64,000 nt of DNA from Zobellia russellii (GCF_018728565.1 NZ_JACSOI010000005.1:62001-126000), one strand, 5' to 3'; shown: positions 42,296-51,244, numbered from the stretch's first letter. The notes: a model not told the origin generated them from the letters alone. Made by a program: numbers and translations.

Positions 42296-43141
42296 ATGGA
42301 ATACAAGAATTTTCAAACATTTACGGCAGAACAAAAAGGAGGAATTTTAACAGTGACTATCAATTTTGGTCCTGTAAACGTACAAGGGCAAGAAATGCTT
42401 GCAGATTTAAGCAGTCTTTGTTTATGATTAGAGTGCGATAAAAGCGTAAAAGTAGTTGTCTTTGAATCTTCAAATCCAGATTATTGGGTATGTCATTATG
42501 ATACCAACTTACTTAGAGATATGTCTATGGAAGCGGTACCAAGAAACGAAGTACAGTTATTGGACTTACAAGCAATTTTAGAAAGATTAAGCAACGTACC
42601 ACAAGCAACCATAGCTAAAATTGAAGGTTTTGCGCGTGGTGGCGGACACGAAATGGCGTTGGCACTGGATATGCGTTTTGCAGCAAGAGGTAAAGCCAAA
42701 TTTATGCAAATGGAAGTAGGTATGGGCATTTTACCTTGTGGTGGTGGCGCTTCACGTATGGCAAGACAAACAGGTTTAGGTAAGGCATTGGAAATTATTT
42801 TAGGAGCCAGAGATTGGGATGCAGACGAAGCTGAAAAGTTCGGAACTATTAACAAAGCATTAGATGCAGATGAAATAGGACCTTATGTAGATGCTTTGGC
42901 AGAACGTATTTCTAAATTTCCGGCAGATTCTATTGCAGCTAGTAAACGTGCAGTATATGCGTCTATAGACTTACCAATTAAAGAGGCTTTAAAAGAAGAA
43001 GCCTACCAATTGTTTCAGGCTACAAGTAGAACACCTGCCATAAAAAGATTCACCTACGCAGATGAAAATGGCGCTCAGTTTGACCATAACAACCAAAAGA
43101 ATTGGGAACAAATGGTGATGGATATTCAAGAAGTAAATTAA
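42296..43141 (+). pseudogene. Enoyl-CoA hydratase/isomerase-family gene with an in-frame TGA
   Basis: Crotonase-family gene of about 281 codons read from ATG 42296, interrupted by one in-frame TGA at 42425-42427 (codon 44, in SLCL-stop-LECDKSV). The rest of the frame is intact: VVVFESSNPDYWVCHYD is the first oxyanion region and IEGFARGGGHEMALALDMRF the second. A single base change (for example CGA to TGA) would explain it, or a sequencing error. Translation could restart at ATG 42521, giving 206 residues without the N-terminal third of the fold. It heads a unit with the MDR gene at 43311 and has the AraC-type promoter. Confidence 0.8.
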
Positions 43142-43235
43142 GGGCGCCGAGCGCCTTGCGCTACACACTTTACGCCAATCGCATATCGCAGTTTGCGTAG
43201 AGCGTGTTGCGCACAGCGAATAGCGAATAGCGAAT
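43142..43235. repeat. GC-rich intergenic element with AGCGAAT tandem repeats
   Basis: Immediately after the crotonase stop lies a GC-rich stretch, in contrast to the AT-rich genes around it. It starts with the hairpin GGCGC-CGA-GCGCC (43143-43155), contains TTGCGC motifs, and ends with three perfect copies of AGCGAAT (43215-43235). It does not look coding. It may be a dispersed intergenic repeat; other copies are not in this window. Confidence 0.6.
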
Positions 43236-43310
43236 AAAATAAAGTCTCTGTCTAAGGCTAGAGATATTTCCACAGATAAACAGATTAAAACAATAAAAAG
43301 AAGAAAGATT

Positions 43311-44294
43311 ATGAAAGCAATGCTTATAAACAACTACGGAGAAAACGGAAATTTCGAAGTATCAGAAATTGAAAAACCAGCAGTAAAAGCAAATCACGTA
43401 TTGGTAAAAATAGCGGCATCTAGTGTAAATACGATTGACACTATGATTAAGAATATGGGAACCGATTTACCATTATCACCAGCTACACCAGCCTTATTGG
43501 GAATGGATTTCTCAGGAATTGTAGAAGCTGTTGGAGATGGAGTAGAAGGTTTTAAAGTAGGCGATGAAGTATACGGTTGCGCTGGCGGATTAGCCGATTT
43601 ACCAGGAACCTTAACGGAATATATTGTAGCGGATAGCAACCTTGTAGCGCACAAACCAAAAGGCTTAACAATGCGCGAAACTGCAGCTTTACCTTTGGTA
43701 GCTATTACAGCTTATGAAGGTTTAACAAGAGCAGGCGTAAAAGCAGGTCAGAAAGTATTGGTACACGGTGGTTCTGGTGGTGTTGGTCATTTAGCGGTGC
43801 AGTTGGCAAAGTATTTTGGAGCAGAAGTTTTTGCTACAGGTACTGGTGATAATCAAAAAGCTATTGTTGAAAAATTTGGTACAACCTTCATCGATTTTAA
43901 AACAGAAAAAGTAGCAGATTACACAGCAAAATATACCGATGGTGGTTTTGATGTGGTTTTTGATACGGTTGGTGGTGCAAACCTTACCAATTCTATTGAA
44001 GCTGTTGCCTTAAACGGACATATTTCTACTACGGTGTCGTTATGTGAGTTAGACTTAACGCCATTGCACTTTAAAGGAGCATCATTACACGTAGTATTTA
44101 TGCTAATACCAATGTTGCACAATTTTAAAAGAGATGCACACGGAACTATTTTAGAGCGTTTAGCTGAAATTTCTAACGAAGGACATTTAACGCCAATAGT
44201 AGATCAAAACAAGTTCTCGTTAGAAGAAGTTGGTGATGCTTACGCACATTTACAAAGCGGAAAAGCTATTGGTAAAATAGTAGTTGAGAACTAA
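43311..44294 (+). CDS. MDR-family quinone/zinc-type oxidoreductase
   Basis: MDR-family reductase of 327 residues, quinone oxidoreductase type. NTIDTMIKNMG near residue 40, LLGMDFSGIVEAVGDGVEGF near residue 63, the NADP loop VHGGSGGVGHLAVQLAKYFGAE near residue 151 (in parts), and FDVVFDTVGG are all visible. It lies 169 bases after the crotonase-family gene, across the repeat element, and probably shares its promoter. Terminator follows. Confidence 0.9.
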   Translation: MKAMLINNYGENGNFEVSEIEKPAVKANHVLVKIAASSVNTIDTMIKNMGTDLPLSPATPALLGMDFSGIVEAVGDGVEGFKVGDEVYGCAGGLADLPGTLTEYIVADSNLVAHKPKGLTMRETAALPLVAITAYEGLTRAGVKAGQKVLVHGGSGGVGHLAVQLAKYFGAEVFATGTGDNQKAIVEKFGTTFIDFKTEKVADYTAKYTDGGFDVVFDTVGGANLTNSIEAVALNGHISTTVSLCELDLTPLHFKGASLHVVFMLIPMLHNFKRDAHGTILERLAEISNEGHLTPIVDQNKFSLEEVGDAYAHLQSGKAIGKIVVEN

Positions 44295-44341
44295 AAACAG
44301 TAGGGATTTGCAATGTATCCTTATGGTTGATTAATAGTGTT

Positions 44342-44367
44342 AAATGCCTCTTTTTAGAGGCATTTTT
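44342..44367 (+). terminator. Intrinsic terminator after the MDR gene
   Basis: AAATGCCTCT / AGAGGCATTT, a perfect 10-pair stem with a 4-base loop, then a T5 run that includes the last stem bases. Confidence 0.88.
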
Positions 44368-44391
44368 CATTTAAAACATAGCAAAACCTTG

Positions 44392-44452
44392 TTTTTTACT
44401 AAAACCACCATTTTTACTACCAAAGCAGAACAGCCGGTTGTGCGTAATTTTG
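44392..44452 (+). promoter_or_regulatory. AraC-type promoter of the 2OG oxygenase gene (copy 3 of 3)
   Basis: TTTTTTACTAAAACC has its A at 44398, exactly 47 bases before TAATTTTG (44445-44452). At the expected second position, A 44419, the sequence is TACC. An additional TTTTTACTA overlaps nearby (A 44416). The start codon is at 44502. Confidence 0.7.
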
Positions 44453-44501
44453 TTATAGATAAAAAATACAATAGCAGTAGCTATACTAAAAACATATAAT
44501 T

Positions 44502-45464
44502 ATGAAAACAATAGAACATACAAATGCACTTGCGGAAGCTCGTGCTTTAGAAGTACCATCAAGAGAATTATCCTTAAGACGCGATCCATCTGTTTCACAA
44601 TTTTGGAATGAAAACCGAAAATTGCTAGAAGCTGCTTGGACAGAATGGGAACTAGAAAACAAAGACGATTTACTAGTTCCTGACGAAACTTTGCTTGACC
44701 CACGTTTACGTAAAGCTATTAAGGACGCTTGGGAAAATCCAGAAAAAGAGTCTGCTGTTGCCGATTTATGGGATGAAGTTATACCAGGAGTTTATGTAGC
44801 ACAGTTTTTTGATGTAGATCGCTTAGCGGATTTCCGCAACTATTTAGAAGCTGTGGCAAACTCAAGAGTACCAAAACGTGCGCCTTACGGTATACAGTTA
44901 AACCGATATGGAATGATGCTAGATCCTCGTTCTGAAGGGCATTTGGCAGCACCTAATTTTCAGGCTTTTTATAATGATATGATGGACCGTTTTATGCGTC
45001 CTATAGCGCGTTTGCTATTGGGAACCTATGGTTATGACAATCAGACTTTTGGATTTTCAATACAGTACAATCCAGATAAGGACAAGGATTTACACGCACA
45101 TACCGATGCTTCTGCGGCTACCTTGAATATCAACATTAACTTACCGGATGAAAAGTTTACAGGATCTGAGGTCGATTTTTATGATAAGGCTTCAGGAAAA
45201 ACGGTACAAGCTATTTTTGAGCCAGGAAAAGCCATCATCCATAGAGGTAATGTGCCACACGCAACACATCCAATTACAAGCGGACAACGTAGTAATTTAG
45301 TAGTTTGGTTGTATGGTGACCGTATGCAAATACCACGTGGTAGTACCAGTAGTTACGGGAATAGTAACAGTGACTCTATTAAAGATGTTGCCTTGGAAAG
45401 CGTTACCGCTCGCCAACGTTGGAGTTTACCTGATGGTCTTAAAGATACCGTTGCACCGTTTTAA
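44502..45464 (+). CDS. 2-oxoglutarate/Fe(II)-dependent oxygenase-like protein
   Basis: 320-residue protein with the double-stranded beta-helix of prolyl-4-hydroxylase-like 2OG-Fe(II) oxygenases. The metal HxD is in LHAHTDASAATLNINI near residue 198, the distal His in VPHATHPIT near residue 254, and the 2OG-binding Arg in SGQRSNLVVWLYG. The N-terminal 110 residues are unrecognised. It probably hydroxylates a small molecule or protein. It has its own AraC-type promoter, shared with two redox operons, and a terminator after it. Confidence 0.85.
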   Translation: MKTIEHTNALAEARALEVPSRELSLRRDPSVSQFWNENRKLLEAAWTEWELENKDDLLVPDETLLDPRLRKAIKDAWENPEKESAVADLWDEVIPGVYVAQFFDVDRLADFRNYLEAVANSRVPKRAPYGIQLNRYGMMLDPRSEGHLAAPNFQAFYNDMMDRFMRPIARLLLGTYGYDNQTFGFSIQYNPDKDKDLHAHTDASAATLNININLPDEKFTGSEVDFYDKASGKTVQAIFEPGKAIIHRGNVPHATHPITSGQRSNLVVWLYGDRMQIPRGSTSSYGNSNSDSIKDVALESVTARQRWSLPDGLKDTVAPF

Positions 45465-45475
45465 AAGTCCATAAG

Positions 45476-45504
45476 AAACTGGCAGCATTTGTGCTGCCAG
45501 TTTT
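45476..45504 (+). terminator. Intrinsic terminator between the oxygenase and the bestrophin
   Basis: AAACTGGCAGCA / TGCTGCCAGTTT, a 12-pair perfect stem with a TTTG loop, then T. It ends only 16 bases before the bestrophin ATG. Confidence 0.9.
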
Positions 45505-45520
45505 CATAAACTATATAATT

Positions 45521-46600
45521 ATGTACACCAAACCTAAATATCCAATTGTAACTGTTCTAAAATGGACAAGAAGGTATATTTATATCTTTTTTATAACGGC
45601 ATTAATTCCTGTTCTACTTTACGAAGTAGCCGGTTTTAAATGGCTTACATTGCCTTGGCAACCAATTGGACTAATTGGTATGGCATTAGCATTTATTACT
45701 GGTTTTAAAAACAATGCTTCCTACGATAGACAATGGGAAGCTAGAAAAATTTATGGCGGCATAGTAAATGCATCTCGTTGGTTTACAACAATGGTTAACG
45801 ATTTTGTAACCAATAGTAATACCGATAAGCCTAAAACAGAAGCTGAACTATTTCAGATAAGAAAAACAATGGTTTTACGCCATGTTGCTTGGATGAGTTC
45901 CTTGAGACATGCCTTGCGCCAAAAAAAGAGTTGGGAAACGGCTAAAACAAATAAGTCTGATCAAGAGCATATGAAAAAAATAAAGGTTCTAGAATTTGAA
46001 AATTCGTTATCTGATGAGTTAGAAGGTTATTTGTCTTTGGATGAAAAAGCTAAGGTACTCACTAAAACAAACAAGCAAACTGCGGTTTTAAACCTTCAAT
46101 CTAAACACATTAGACAATTGGTTTCATTAGGGTTAATTGATAATTTCAGACACGTAGAATTTCAAAATATAATTGGTGAGTTGTTCACCTTGCAAGGAAA
46201 AGCAGAACGAATTAAAAATTTCCCATATCCCAGACAGTTTGCTACTTTGAACTCCTATTTTGTTTGGATTTTCATTTTCATAATGCCTTTTGGTTTTATG
46301 CGCCAGTTTGATATAACTGCGCAATCTTTGGTAGCATCTGGTGTGCACAATGCGTTTTTTGGATTTATAGTCCAACATTTTGTGTGGTTATCTATTCCCT
46401 TTACCATTATTATTTCGTGGATATTTTTTTCTATGGAGCGTGTAGGAGATACTTCTGAAAATCCTTTTGAAGGAATGGGTAATGATGTGCCAATTTCCAC
46501 TATTTCTAGAGCAATAGAAATTGATATTAGAGAAATGATTGATGATGACAAATATGAAATTCCTGATCCTTTACCTGAATATGCAAATACTCAAATGTAA
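45521..46600 (+). CDS. Bestrophin family membrane protein
   Basis: 359-residue chloride channel-like membrane protein (bestrophin/UPF0187). KNNASYDRQWEARKIYGGIV near residue 65 is the family signature. Hydrophobic segments lie at about residues 24-36, 51-67, 234-252 and 271-297. ATG 45521 is preferred over a start at 45491 that would sit inside the terminator stem. The terminator just upstream leaves little space for a promoter, so its expression is unclear. Confidence 0.88.
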   Translation: MYTKPKYPIVTVLKWTRRYIYIFFITALIPVLLYEVAGFKWLTLPWQPIGLIGMALAFITGFKNNASYDRQWEARKIYGGIVNASRWFTTMVNDFVTNSNTDKPKTEAELFQIRKTMVLRHVAWMSSLRHALRQKKSWETAKTNKSDQEHMKKIKVLEFENSLSDELEGYLSLDEKAKVLTKTNKQTAVLNLQSKHIRQLVSLGLIDNFRHVEFQNIIGELFTLQGKAERIKNFPYPRQFATLNSYFVWIFIFIMPFGFMRQFDITAQSLVASGVHNAFFGFIVQHFVWLSIPFTIIISWIFFSMERVGDTSENPFEGMGNDVPISTISRAIEIDIREMIDDDKYEIPDPLPEYANTQM

Positions 46601-46655
46601 CAATTGAACTAGATTCTATACTTAAAATTAAAACTCAATAGATAAAGCTTATAAA

Positions 46656-47441
46656 ATGAAACATATATTAATAACAGGAAGTACAGACGGCATAGGCAAA
46701 TTACTAGCCTTGCGTTTGGCTAAAGAAGGGAACTTTGTTGCCATTCACGGTAGGAGTGATGCTAAATTAAGCGCTACTTTAAAAGAAATAAAACAGCAAT
46801 CTAATAATGAAAATGTAATAGGCTTTTTAGCAGATTTTTCAGACTTAAATGCGGTTAAAAAAATGGCTGAAGAGGTTGCTAAAAAAATGCCAGTAATTGA
46901 TGTTTTGGTTAACAATGCAGGTGTTTTAATGACGAATAGCAATAGTGGTACTACAGATATTCGGTTTGTGGTTAACTACTTTGCACCCTATGTATTAACA
47001 AATGGCATATTAGCAAACTTAAAAGCATCGGACGCACCAAAAGTTGTGAATTTAAGTTCTGCCGCGCAATCCACTATAAATGTACAAGCTTTAGAAGGCA
47101 AAACAGGTTTGGGTGCCAACGAAGCTTACGCACAAAGCAAACTGGCATTAACAATGTGGAGTTTTTATTTAGCGGAACAAGAACCATCAATCACGGTAGT
47201 GGCGGTAAATCCGGGTTCCTTATTAAATACCAAAATGGCTAAAGAAGCTTATGGGCAGCATTGGTCTCCTGCAGAAAAAGGAGTTGACATTCTGTACAAT
47301 TTAAGTATGACAGATTTAGCAAAATCAGGTGAGTTTTTTGATAATGACCGTGGTGGATATAACAAAGCTCATGCGGAGGCTTATAACAACGTGAAAATTG
47401 AAGAGTTGATTAAACTTACGGATGCTATAGTTATGCATTAG
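46656..47441 (+). CDS. Short-chain dehydrogenase/reductase
   Basis: Classical SDR of 261 residues. The cofactor loop is ITGSTDGIGKLLALRLA at about residues 5-21; VLVNNAGVLM (NNAG) and the catalytic Ser in NLSSAAQST and Tyr/Lys in YAQSKLALTMW are visible. It lies 55 bases after the bestrophin on the same strand and may be co-transcribed. Substrate unknown. Confidence 0.9.
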   Translation: MKHILITGSTDGIGKLLALRLAKEGNFVAIHGRSDAKLSATLKEIKQQSNNENVIGFLADFSDLNAVKKMAEEVAKKMPVIDVLVNNAGVLMTNSNSGTTDIRFVVNYFAPYVLTNGILANLKASDAPKVVNLSSAAQSTINVQALEGKTGLGANEAYAQSKLALTMWSFYLAEQEPSITVVAVNPGSLLNTKMAKEAYGQHWSPAEKGVDILYNLSMTDLAKSGEFFDNDRGGYNKAHAEAYNNVKIEELIKLTDAIVMH

Positions 47442-47521
47442 AGTAGATTAAGCAGGGGTTATTTCTTTTAAAAAGAAAAATGGATGGATTTTTACATGTC
47501 ATTTTCACCTAAATTCGCAAA

Positions 47522-48121
47522 ATGAAAAAGATTTTGGTTTTGTTTTCGCATCCTAAGTTTGAAAAGTCTAGGGCAAACTCCATTTTGGTAGATAAGATTA
47601 AATACAAAGAAGGTGTAACATTTCATGACCTATACGAGAAATACCCTGATTTTAACGTAAATGTAGAGGCCGAAAAAGAGCTCATAAGTGAACATGATAT
47701 TTTAATTTGGCACCATCCCTTTTATTGGTACAGTTGTCCTCCCTTAATGAAGCAATGGATAGATATGGTGCTGGAATTTGGTTGGGCTTATGGGCCTAGC
47801 GGTAAGGCATTGTACTCAAAAAAATGTTTAAACGTAATTACCACGGGAGGCTCCAGGGCATTGTACTGCGAACAAGGAACCAATAGTTTTTCGGTAAAAG
47901 AGTTTTTAAGGCCTTTTGAACAAACGGCAAATTTATGCGGTATGCAATACTTTCCGCCTTTTGCCGTAATGGGCACCCATAGAATTGAGGATAAGGAATT
48001 ATACGATTATGCCCATAAGTATGATAAATTGATTGATTTGCTGCAAAGTGATATGTCCCTATCAGACGTAGGAAACTTTTCGTTTATCAATGATATTCCA
48101 CAATTAAATCCGCAGATATGA
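47522..48121 (+). CDS. KefF-like NAD(P)H oxidoreductase (flavodoxin fold)
   Basis: Flavodoxin-fold quinone reductase of 199 residues, close to KefF/YwrO, the ancillary subunits of glutathione-gated potassium efflux. KILVLFSHPKFEKSRANSIL starts the FMN/FAD loop, WHHPFYWYSCPPLMKQWIDMVL near residue 62 (in parts) is the second flavin block, and VITTGGSRALYCEQGTN the third. The stop overlaps the ATG of the Kef antiporter by four bases (ATGA), the arrangement of kefF-kefC. Confidence 0.92.
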   Translation: MKKILVLFSHPKFEKSRANSILVDKIKYKEGVTFHDLYEKYPDFNVNVEAEKELISEHDILIWHHPFYWYSCPPLMKQWIDMVLEFGWAYGPSGKALYSKKCLNVITTGGSRALYCEQGTNSFSVKEFLRPFEQTANLCGMQYFPPFAVMGTHRIEDKELYDYAHKYDKLIDLLQSDMSLSDVGNFSFINDIPQLNPQI

Positions 48122-50010
48122 CAGGTAGTATACTTTTTGAAGCTATTGTATTCTTATTGGGAGCCATTATTTGCGTGTCTATTGCCAAACGTCTTGGACT
48201 AAGTTCAGTATTGGGGTACTTAATGGCAGGCGTATTAATAGGTCCCTACGTTTTAGGTTTTATAGGAAATGAAGGAGAAGACATTCTTCATTTTGCCGAG
48301 TTTGGTGTAGTTATGATGTTGTTTTTGATTGGTCTGGAAATAGAGCCTAAAAACTTCTGGAAAATGCGAAAGACCATTGTAGGCATGGGAAGTTTACAGG
48401 TTATGGGGACTATAATACTTTCTTATTCGCTATTTATTGTATTGGGCTTTGACTGGAAAGTCGCCTTAACTTTTTCAATGGCGGTGGCCTTGTCATCTAC
48501 CGCAATTGCATTACAGACCATTAAAGAAAAAGGCCTGTTGAACACCACTTTTGGACAGTCTTCATTTTCCATTTTATTGTTTCAGGATATCATTGTCATT
48601 TTTATGTTGGGTGCTTTGCCCTTATTGGCAAACACGGAAAAAGCTCCTGTAGAGAATGGTGATACTCACGCTAATTTACTTCAGAATTTACCATTGGGAT
48701 TGCAGACCTTGTCCATTTTGGTTTCGGTTTTTGCTATAGTTGTAGCAGGAAAATATCTAATAGTGCCTATGCTCCGTAAAGTGGCCAAAACCGGTGTTAG
48801 GGAATTATTGATTGCTGCAGCACTACTCATTGTTTTCGGAATTTCTTTTTTGATGGAGCTCGTTGGGTTAAGCCCTGCACTTGGAGCTTTTTTAGGTGGT
48901 GTAGTCTTGTCCAATAGTGAATTTAAGCATGAGCTGGAAAGTACTTTGGAGCCTTTTAAAAATTTACTCTTGGGTCTGTTCTTTATGGCCGTAGGAGCTT
49001 CAATAAATTTTATCGTAATAGCAAAGAGTCCGCTTACTATTGGCGGCATTTTACTGTCCGTAATCGTTATTAAAGCTTTGATTTTGTTTATCACCGGCGC
49101 GGCCTTTAAGTTGAAACTAAATCAGAAATTGCTGTTGACGTTTAGTTTGGCACAAATAGGGGAGTTTGCTTTTGTACTGTTGTCTTTTGCGTTTCAGTTA
49201 AATATTCTGGAGCAAAACCAAATGGATATTATGTTGGTGGTTACCGCCTTGACTATGACGGTTACACCCATTATTGGTATGGTGAACGAGCGAGTGCTTT
49301 TACCTCATTTTGGCACCAAAGAATCTATAAAAAGACCTATGGACCACATTGCAAAATCGCAAAAGATTATCTTGGTAGGTTTCGGTCATTTTGGAAGTAC
49401 TATTGGGCGTTTTCTTAGGACACATGGTGTAGAGGCCACTATTTTGGACCATGATTCCAACCGGGTAGATTTTTTACGTAAAATGGGTTTTGATGTGCAT
49501 TATGGTGATGCCACTCGTATGGATTTGCTCGAATCGGCAGGTATAGCCGAGGCTAATTTTCTTATTTGTGCTATGGATAACCCAGATGTGATAAAGACCT
49601 TGGCAAAAACGGTAAAAAGTAACTACCCAAAGGTTAAGGTTATGGTACGGGCCAAAAATAGGTATGCGGCCTATGAATTCCTGAACATGGAAATAGATCA
49701 TATTTATAGGGAGTCTTTGGAAACTTCCTTAAAATTGGCCAGTGAAGTTCTTAGTCAAATGGGCTTTAGAAAATACACCTTACAGCGTCAAGCGCAGAAT
49801 TTCATTAAGTATGATGAAGATAGTTTAAGACGATTGGCCAAAGAAACAAAGATAGGTGATGAGGACTATATCTTTAAGGCAAGGAAAGAGCTGGAACAAC
49901 AAGAAAAACTACTGGAACAAGATTTAAAACGAGGCGTAGTAGAGTTTGATAATCATTGGGATAGTGAACAAATTAGAGCTATGCTCAGCGGTACGAATAC
50001 TCTAAAATAG
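48118..50010 (+). CDS. Kef-type cation:proton antiporter (CPA2) with RCK domain
   Basis: 630-residue potassium-efflux antiporter of the KefB/KefC type. The membrane domain (about residues 1-390) has some 12 hydrophobic helices and ALSSTAIALQTIKEKGL, a CPA2 landmark with the central helix pair. The C-terminal RCK/TrkA-N domain starts at IILVGFGHFGSTIGRFLRTHG near residue 412 with DHDSNRVDFLRKMGFDVHYGDATR after it. In enteric Kef systems this domain is gated by glutathione adducts of electrophiles, and KefF activates the channel; the overlap with the KefF-like gene suggests the same layout here. It fits the electrophile theme of the region. Confidence 0.93.
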   Translation: MTGSILFEAIVFLLGAIICVSIAKRLGLSSVLGYLMAGVLIGPYVLGFIGNEGEDILHFAEFGVVMMLFLIGLEIEPKNFWKMRKTIVGMGSLQVMGTIILSYSLFIVLGFDWKVALTFSMAVALSSTAIALQTIKEKGLLNTTFGQSSFSILLFQDIIVIFMLGALPLLANTEKAPVENGDTHANLLQNLPLGLQTLSILVSVFAIVVAGKYLIVPMLRKVAKTGVRELLIAAALLIVFGISFLMELVGLSPALGAFLGGVVLSNSEFKHELESTLEPFKNLLLGLFFMAVGASINFIVIAKSPLTIGGILLSVIVIKALILFITGAAFKLKLNQKLLLTFSLAQIGEFAFVLLSFAFQLNILEQNQMDIMLVVTALTMTVTPIIGMVNERVLLPHFGTKESIKRPMDHIAKSQKIILVGFGHFGSTIGRFLRTHGVEATILDHDSNRVDFLRKMGFDVHYGDATRMDLLESAGIAEANFLICAMDNPDVIKTLAKTVKSNYPKVKVMVRAKNRYAAYEFLNMEIDHIYRESLETSLKLASEVLSQMGFRKYTLQRQAQNFIKYDEDSLRRLAKETKIGDEDYIFKARKELEQQEKLLEQDLKRGVVEFDNHWDSEQIRAMLSGTNTLK

Positions 50011-50248
50011 ACTTGTTTTAGAATTGACACATCATATTTTTCAAGACTAAAGAAACTGATTTCGGCTACTCCAGGCAGACTCAATTAAAACAGTACTTAT
50101 ACTGTTAATCAGTGGTTTAGAATTTTTTGATTAGAAATTGTAGGGTTGCTTTATGAGCTTGTCAAGTTTTTATTGAGTGTTTTTTCATGGCGTGTAGGGT
50201 CTATACAATTACATTCGGTTTTGTATTAATGACTCAACATTCTCTTCT

Positions 50249-51211
50249 ATGACCTTTCTCAAAAGCACAGTGATTTTATTCATCATTTTATGTATTTCTT
50301 GCAAAAGCGAAACAGCCTCAGAAGTAGATGAATTAAAAACAGAGGAGAAACTACCTAACGAGGAGGAATTAACACCTACAGAAGAAGAAGAAGAGGAGAC
50401 TGAAGAACCCGTTTCTGAAAATATAGTATATGATTTTAGCGGACAGACACCACCGCACGCCCCAGAAGGAATGGAATGGAAGTTAGTATCTGAACTTTCG
50501 GATGAGTTTAACGATACCTTTGATGATACAAAATGGACGAAGTCTTTGTGGAACTATGGCGTACCGGTGAATATGGTTTCTGAAAACTCTGGTGTAAATG
50601 ATGGAAATTTATGGATTAAGGCAACCTTGGCCGAAAATGAGAAACGTTGGTTTCAGTCTTCTCGTGTAATGTCCAAAACACGAATTAACTATCCCATGTA
50701 CACGGTCAGCCGTATAAAAGGAGCACACATATCCGCATACAATACATTTTGGTTGAACAACGGTAATATCTCAAACCGAAACGAGATTGATGTGATTGAG
50801 AACAATTCCAACCCGTCATGCGATTGTCAACCTGATTTTCCGTGGCAAATGAACTCTCAATATTTTCACGTAATCGATGATGACACCAAGCGCAACAAAG
50901 GTAATTTTGATAATAGGGAACTCTCCAACGACAATCCGCTTAAAGGAATACAGTGGAATGAGGCCTACCACACTTTTGGTGTTTGGTGGAAGGACGAAAC
51001 ACACATTCAATTTTATTTGGACGGTGAACCAGCAGGGAATGTGGTTTCCGCACGCAATTTTACAAGGGAATTAAATATCATTTGGGACTTGTGGACCGTT
51101 GATGCAGATTGGCTAGGAGGACTGGCTAAAAAAGAGCATCTGCAGGATAGTACTATGAATACAATGAAAGTAGATTGGATACATACCTATCAACTGGTAG
51201 AAAAGGAATAA
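50249..51211 (+). CDS. GH16 family glycoside hydrolase lipoprotein
   Basis: Secreted lipoprotein of 320 residues, Cys at about residue 18 (LCISCKSE), then an unusually Glu-rich linker at about residues 25-55. The catalytic signature is RNEIDVIENNSN near residue 177, the ExDxxE motif of GH16, with both catalytic Glu. WKLVSELSDEFNDTFDDTKW and YHTFGVWWKDETHIQFYLDGEPAG are typical GH16 strands of the agarase/porphyranase/carrageenase group. Substrate is a marine galactan or laminarin, inferred only. There are no SusC/SusD genes near it. Confidence 0.9.
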   Translation: MTFLKSTVILFIILCISCKSETASEVDELKTEEKLPNEEELTPTEEEEEETEEPVSENIVYDFSGQTPPHAPEGMEWKLVSELSDEFNDTFDDTKWTKSLWNYGVPVNMVSENSGVNDGNLWIKATLAENEKRWFQSSRVMSKTRINYPMYTVSRIKGAHISAYNTFWLNNGNISNRNEIDVIENNSNPSCDCQPDFPWQMNSQYFHVIDDDTKRNKGNFDNRELSNDNPLKGIQWNEAYHTFGVWWKDETHIQFYLDGEPAGNVVSARNFTRELNIIWDLWTVDADWLGGLAKKEHLQDSTMNTMKVDWIHTYQLVEKE

Positions 51212-51244
51212 AACAATAATGTTGAGTTGTTAGTTTAGTAGGAG

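Noticed and set aside
42425-42427. TGA read as selenocysteine in the crotonase-family gene.
   Set aside because: No SECIS-like hairpin was seen after it, and this family does not use Sec at this site; a nonsense change or base error is simpler.
50089-50106. AACAGT-ACTTAT-ACTGTT dyad upstream of the GH16 gene.
   Set aside because: Only 6 bases per arm and over 140 bases from the start; could be chance.
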